Assembly (NCBI GenBank): GCA_944389925.1
Contig: CALXOD010000051.1
Span: 124,001-188,000 of the forward strand
Length of the DNA: 64,000 nt
From: an uncultured Victivallaceae bacterium
GTDB lineage: Bacteria; Verrucomicrobiota; Lentisphaeria; Victivallales; Victivallaceae
Reading direction: 5' to 3'
Part shown: piece by piece, positions 62,001-64,000 of the stretch
Layout: the number at the start of each line of letters is the position of its first letter
How positions within the stretch are numbered: the first letter of the stretch is position 1
Position numbers and translations under genes: made by a program
Notes under the pieces: generated by a model
What the model was told of the DNA's origin: nothing
Databases searched by the model: none
The model's input: the letters and a program-made list of their open reading frames with translations, nothing else

Positions 62001-64000
62001 GACTCCAGAGCGTTGTTGGCCAGCTTCAACAATCCACTGCGGGAATCCACCCAATAAGTGGCCTCACGCAGGGTCAGCCCACTCCCACCGTAAGCCGCAT
62101 CCAGATAGTGGCCGTTGGCATCAGAGGTATACTTAATCTTTGAATCATCGCCCTTGCTGCTGACTTCCAGATAGAAGATCGGCTCAAAAGCACCGATGGA
62201 CGCCTTGGTTTTAGTCCCCTGCACCCATTTGTTTTTGGCACTGTCCCAGACCCAGGCCTTGGGATCCACCCGCAGATTCCCACGCTGGTCATACTTCACG
62301 CCGGATGCGGCCACCACATTATAAACCCAGCTCGCTTCACTGATAATAGCCAGCGACTGTGTCCGATAATTAGCGTGATAACCCAATTCAGTGTCCAGAT
62401 AAACATTCTTCTGGATAGCCGTGGATTCCTGTTCGGTCGCAGCAATCAATTTATGACCGTTTACCCAGCCCGAACCATTCGTCTGCGTAGCAGAGAGGGT
62501 CAACGCATTGTTGGTCCGACCGTCGGACCGGATACTGCGTTCCCACACTGCGGCATCCTTGTAATAATGGCTGTACAGGTTGTTCGACGTGGAGAAATTC
62601 ACATCGATAAACTTGTTCGTACCACCGGCATCCGCCAGGAAAATCTGATTGAACTGGTTGTTGGACACCATGCTCTGGTCAGCAGCACCACCGTTGTAGA
62701 TAATGGAATTCGAAACGTTCAGCGTGCTCTTCTGGACAGTATCTCCGGCAATATAAATCGCCGCACCCTTCCCGCGATTGTAAGCCAGCGAACTGAAATT
62801 GATCGTCAGCGTACCGGCATGCATATAGATGGCACCGCCCAATGCATAACTGCTGCCGTCAAAGCTCCCATTAAACGCCAGCGTGGAACTTTCGATCTTC
62901 AAAGTCCCGCGATCCAGATAGATCCCGCCGCCCATACCGAACTCGCCGGCGGCACTGTTCACCACGTTCGAGTTGATCCCGCTTCGCTCAATCGAAAGGA
63001 CATAGCCGGGATTCTGATTGGTAAAATAAATCCCGCCGCCCTTACCACTCACGGTTCCGGCAACCCAGCGGCCATCGCTGTCCAGGGCCCCTCCCGCCTC
63101 ATTGTTGGAAATTTCCACATCCGTCAGGTAAACATTCTGGGAATTTTCCACATACAAACCACCGCCGAATTCGCCGGCATGGTTATTCAGAATCTGCACG
63201 AAATCAATCGTCACATTGCCTTTGTTGTTCACCACGGCAATGGCACCACCCCCCACGCCGGCAAAGTTGCCCGAAAGCGAACTTTGAATGTTCACGCCTT
63301 TGGTCACCCCGGCTTCCTCTATAACAGTCTGAATAGATACAGAGCCGGTAGTGCCCGTGATATACAGAGCGCCGCCACGAAGCATGGCTACGTTTCCAGT
63401 AAAATCGCACCATTCAAACGACAGCGCATCCTTCCCGGAAATATTCCCGTTCGTAAAATAAATACCGCCACCGTTTTCCGCCGCGATATTGCCTGCCACA
63501 TCCGTACGGTAGAAGTAAATGGTATCAGGCTGCAACCCCTTGGCGTCGATGAACACTCCGCCACCGGAGCCGCTTAACGCCTGGTTTCCAGCATATATCT
63601 CATAAGAGATATCACCGATGAAGAACTGCGTACGTCCATTCGCACCAATACTCGACTGGTGGAATTCCAACTGCCCCGTGGAACTGTAAATCCCACCGCC
63701 GGCACCAGTGGCGACATTGCCATAACAACGGACCATAGACCCCGGGGAACCATCCCGGTCGACCGAGTCTCCAATAAACTGGAATACACCGGCATTATAA
63801 ATCCCGCCGCCATTCCCAACCCCGATAATCTGATCCAATCCTCCTTGCGAAGTCAACGTATAGGAGCCGGCAATATTGGCAATGATTCCGTTTTCCCATT
63901 TCAAGAAGTTTCCAGATGTCGTCTTCGTAGTGAAGAGAAGCGAACCGGAGTTGTAGATCCCGCCTCCGTCCTTGTCCGCCCGGTTCCCGGCCACCAGAAC
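53081..64000 (-). CDS. Giant beta-helix surface protein (5' partial, >3600 residues)
   Basis: 3639 residues are visible; the frame is open through the window edge, so the N-terminus is missing. Residues ~1-1750 are right-handed beta-helix, built from GGGIYN/GGGI-Y/F repeats and IGAFE...TLREA module boundaries seen at ~613, ~1270 and (IGAFE only) ~1745, typical of CSLREA/choice-of-anchor-Q surface proteins. Residues ~1900-2150 are a spacer with VVKDGGWFTVAANVV-like strands. From ~2200 to ~3570, dozens of short repeats such as LTNTGTVTAKTI and NNGTMKAGSIVMDG form a haemagglutinin-like helix. The C-terminus (GLFAALADRAAAFNARFDGE ... EEFLAC) has no autotransporter barrel, LPxTG, PEP-CTERM or T9SS signature. 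Probably exported and adhesive; the anchoring route is unknown. Confidence 0.82.
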   Translation of the reverse strand, partial: VLVAGNRADKDGGGIYNSGSLLFTTKTTSGNFLKWENGIIANIAGSYTLTSQGGLDQIIGVGNGGGIYNAGVFQFIGDSVDRDGSPGSMVRCYGNVATGAGGGIYSSTGQLEFHQSSIGANGRTQFFIGDISYEIYAGNQALSGSGGGVFIDAKGLQPDTIYFYRTDVAGNIAAENGGGIYFTNGNISGKDALSFEWCDFTGNVAMLRGGALYITGTTGSVSIQTVIEEAGVTKGVNIQSSLSGNFAGVGGGAIAVVNNKGNVTIDFVQILNNHAGEFGGGLYVENSQNVYLTDVEISNNEAGGALDSDGRWVAGTVSGKGGGIYFTNQNPGYVLSIERSGINSNVVNSAAGEFGMGGGIYLDRGTLKIESSTLAFNGSFDGSSYALGGAIYMHAGTLTINFSSLAYNRGKGAAIYIAGDTVQKSTLNVSNSIIYNGGAADQSMVSNNQFNQIFLADAGGTNKFIDVNFSTSNNLYSHYYKDAAVWERSIRSDGRTNNALTLSATQTNGSGWVNGHKLIAATEQESTAIQKNVYLDTELGYHANYRTQSLAIISEASWVYNVVAASGVKYDQRGNLRVDPKAWVWDSAKNKWVQGTKTKASIGAFEPIFYLEVSSKGDDSKIKYTSDANGHYLDAAYGGSGLTLREATYWVDSRSGLLKLANNALESYLTTGDTDYFQMVNQLLENYNRYYTGVDLYLVTSSSGTPLGYRFVTGGEVLDNAVLVSSLVSGIKATIQAVSGTVQDAVSQAAQNIYTVNAGAADNPASFGYLMDYQGNLLRDAKGNPLRISTTGTIGFDADVFAAGQDNTINLTEGQIYVARGWFSNGNSKDLVIGDMYGLSYRAQDADDRIVIKGNGSERVFTFGSSHAVVLNNLTITGGKAAQDVYYAAENDMENGGGIWNNGILTLNNVRLTENSAANALTNSSKVNSGYGGGLFNGYQGMAYLYDCTIDHNTVTANASQNYVPRNLAGAGGGLFNAGYMVVERSNISYNTAVWGSTYEGAQGVAGGGIYNTTGAVLKIANSTIAENIANSTALASIGKGGAIYNAGSDTGVGVVVNSKSGGVLYSYNNTIFNNQTILKGADNQAPGYDMAALYSAQGSSLYMANTLVAGNSGKIASSKPRVGLRDVYVGSDVVRMATSFDATHNVIGAFNGALAGGFDWDDSSLYNVTGEITTDSDGNLDYSQTNFGRISDLRLEVTMDYNGGKTMTYRVLGGSSALEGGILTTEYLDSLSALGFRSFATDQRGVSRLTDGNGNVTDTTNIGAFETISLLVVGSGKDSLDHRTGFDFANNLPLWESPDLTLREALYLADDGTTVVFKSGWAINGSKRADGSTVSGELNSQGQLIIMLQGELSIVRNITINGNFLPESDAPVPGMVNLKMASNANSRIFYIKSTEDRLLDVNLYNLSLSGGRANNGGLAAFNSGGAIYSVANLTLENVEISDSQAGSGGFGGGIYSERGMLSLTDVVVTGCVAQLGGGIYAKGYDNGGLVLNATNVSIIGNIARTNSGQGGSGGGVYVESGNSNFQYTTIGNNKSGGHGGGIYQKTGSLTMYNSTVANNTATNAGGGVYFDSIDQVKLDFVTVANNQSSWTLSGSAASGQVWNGGGIYMVSGNLLANNSLIAQNFVGALSLSSGIHDDVFLYNDTSSLGNSANNLFGKLSRTGGREILPGGSTDANGNYYLNAAANGGDWARFSGTMAGYSQLLDTKLAFNGGKQMTVYVYDGAGLSTFLQRAQSAGELDQTQLEMFDGQNETDVRKTVGAFEKQERHLYFVQGDLKGNALTQSQWVSSNGMYLLESDGVLNAADTRFIFIGDGSSVNITHGDRVINQLVTRSVVSSTGEVIYYTTYFGAGKDAYTATDFQRPTSEMTGYGQTFQAVSAEFTEKGTLVADWTLGPTWLSEASRSSIVVKDGGWFTVAANVVLAGRVVVMDGGNLELATTNYSKLGVLLDGTETRVVYSAEKAQTVINTDYLGNAIDYDHLALSGGAKTFSGNLALKSLEIGRNVTLKINAVSNGPRGDLLVHERIFGDGTAEDSGKVTAAGSILLGSVGDATVSVGNVILEAGKTSAIEFLAQNVELTGYATVGNGTGQVFLDENLQNLTVSGMGNVFRLKSLPYFREAGTQPGAAPALALVVKNGGELSFDFGRNNITLSDNAFSQITVEDGAKLKFVTGGKLSCMLNQTISNAGTVALYGTITVNQDLLQNFDGALEFGGTVTLTSSLNWAHDLTLNGTIKLTSAVGSSLALHSDGDLVIGGTIDMVTGRYVSGNGTFSGSSKDLDLTAGGMVYLGGLKSFRNVTVDSLGNAEISLGGSVSVSGNLMLLDQARVLEVYDAKGRLMNIALTASGMIQASGFVSDATGTFGELQLSASNKSGVISDLGAVDIAGTLNFLKGNFQVASIDAGALSSKATLVNVAGDVTLDYNVAYDNNGSISSDAGTGALTDLGNGTFTVLSSGAFNLLSGKMVVGGTLNMKGGVFTNSGTFEAQAVTLSSGGTLYGEYLLNGLSYENEQGETVNVQFAEGILNGLMSNTALIGKAELVNKGTLTVSGTLTAEDADLRYTDATLGDVQVLNVSSLISNRKTLTAGQVMLLDWSQLEHLSGTMTVTGGMVVQFGTITNKATMTVSGNIEQNSQGEAVLPGTGATLINRSKLTVDGTIDFSGLANSRISNEAGTLTVRGIDVDGTLYNKGTIKVDAVTVNGGMLENRGTMKEGFDTKNFVNAIELTGGASILNYGTLSATSIEADSNSFGSISNMGGKLSAENIVLYGELYNKAVLYLGTSLTLHDGYQSVGGQMERITVGSLKNYGTISGIKRVKDTSDPAHTIESYTSYGTIEITGSGNLENNKGKSLTAGDITLVDGNLLNYGTLTVSPVYRIVTDTATKAKSVEAVSGGQLEIQGKGTLNNNGTMKAGSIVMDGAAATGDIINNGSMTISSTMVTISGGLWKLSEGTIALNGNFTNNAGKTVRATGLEINGVFDSTSGAPNYVSGGELVNSGTMNITAASKLVTSGSVQKVAIGGDGSVSVYGSMANLKGSFTAGSLTLLTGDLNNEATLALNGLAVVNRVEGGQNATLVSNGELLIEEGSLYNAKGKSIRVGSVTMNGAGTLLPDGSRTGSIVNNGTITAKGTGVTFNKVGGGKDFLTTGSGQITLAEGSFTNTGSVSATEVTMSGAADLTNSGTLTVKAVYTTIRDAANSQVLVVWGNADGGIHLGGGNLLNTKTISAGGLELADVDGAGAESGNVTNHKSLSLTALGVKINGVMTVISDGNLSLTGRDSGGAPIAGNGELINGSINSANKGVSGTIRLKGIVVDVPTGMLAVDGNVENLAGSLTAVGATVGGDWINGWNTGSTVKATLTITPVSGVADTGRLEVGGSLTNRAGTMTVNSNSKVAESGQVTVGEQLVNYGTLTAGGSLSAETITNSGIVTVRGTSVNVAGQSGAQSTADFQNEGTFNATSAQVTIGNSAVSDASLTNKIGKMSVKELQVYGEFRNEGTFSASGLAKMLGGVINTAGSSFTATNADITGSVSNYGKMTVKNTLTLHGANIFNNGTVSISKDFRMDSSVLTNTGTVTAKTIYSTYATEQQFLADQCRGTAKPKYTSFVGNTPSPAAGLFAALADRAAAFNARFDGEAGQALEEFLAC

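Noticed and set aside
53384-63577. Very long plus-strand frames (670, 1051, 919 and 400 codons) opposite the giant gene
   Set aside because: They are codon-aligned with the minus-strand gene, so their lack of stops just reflects avoidance of TTA, CTA and TCA codons on the coding strand. The translations are His/Arg/Gln-rich, without domains or initiation signals.

Overview
The window looks like a chromosomal segment of a Gram-negative member of the Lentisphaerae/PVC group, probably Victivallis-like. This is inferred from content, not from a search. The clues are a short pseudopilin with an [17 protein letters not shown]-terminus beside a polysaccharide lyase-like gene, GntR-type regulators with a sugar-sensor-like C-terminus, a planctomycete-style DUF1549/DUF1501/PPC gene triad, outer-membrane genes (LptE-, BamD- and KdsD-like), a ribosomal-protein operon without rpmD (L30), and a giant beta-helix surface protein. 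DNA is GC-rich, genes are tightly packed, and stop/start overlaps (ATGA, TAATG) are frequent.

Layout. 1-6385: a 5'-truncated GntR-type regulator, a pseudopilin-like protein and a large secreted heparinase II/III-like protein, which reads as one polysaccharide-degradation module. 6452-8348 (minus): fmdB-like, ksgA and nfo, translationally coupled. 8486-10609 (plus): mutT, then an ECF sigma factor, its zinc-finger anti-sigma factor and an exported proline-rich helical protein. 10733-16612 (plus): a large RidA-like protein and the DUF1549/DUF1501/PPC triad. 16694-28687 (minus): argS and manA, then ybgC and cmk downstream of a ribosomal run (rplV to secY). That run is led not by rpsS/rplB but by an exported coiled-coil protein. 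28978-31442 (plus): an endonuclease/phosphatase-family protein coupled to a polytopic membrane protein. 31457-37803 (minus): two paralogous secreted beta-propeller proteins with a GntR-type regulator between them. 38075-44388 (plus): hisE, hisG, kdsD, a BamD-like TPR protein, LptE, KtrB, KtrA and a HIT protein, ending at a clear terminator. 44829-45592: remnant of a heparinase-like gene. 45641-47418 (minus): sodium:solute symporter with a 46-residue partner. 47852-52912 (plus): PHP phosphoesterase, a DMT transporter preceded by a short leader ORF, and a MetH lacking the reactivation domain. 53081-64000 (minus): one giant gene, cut by the window edge, encoding more than 3600 residues of beta-helix repeats.

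Several intergenic regions carry a recognisable housekeeping promoter, roughly TTGNCA - 16/17 bp - TATATT or TATAAT. Coupled stops and starts, and hairpin terminators at 6386, 16627, 44410, 52947 and 53014, help define the operons. I saw no rRNA, tRNA, CRISPR array, insertion sequence or prophage.

The items most worth a second look are: the modular giant protein with no recognisable outer-membrane anchor; the 53-base rpsC/rplP overlap; the exported coiled-coil gene at the head of the ribosomal operon; the regulator/pseudopilin/lyase module; the short leader ORF before the DMT transporter; and the regulator flanked by paralogous propellers, with direct repeats at the operon promoter.
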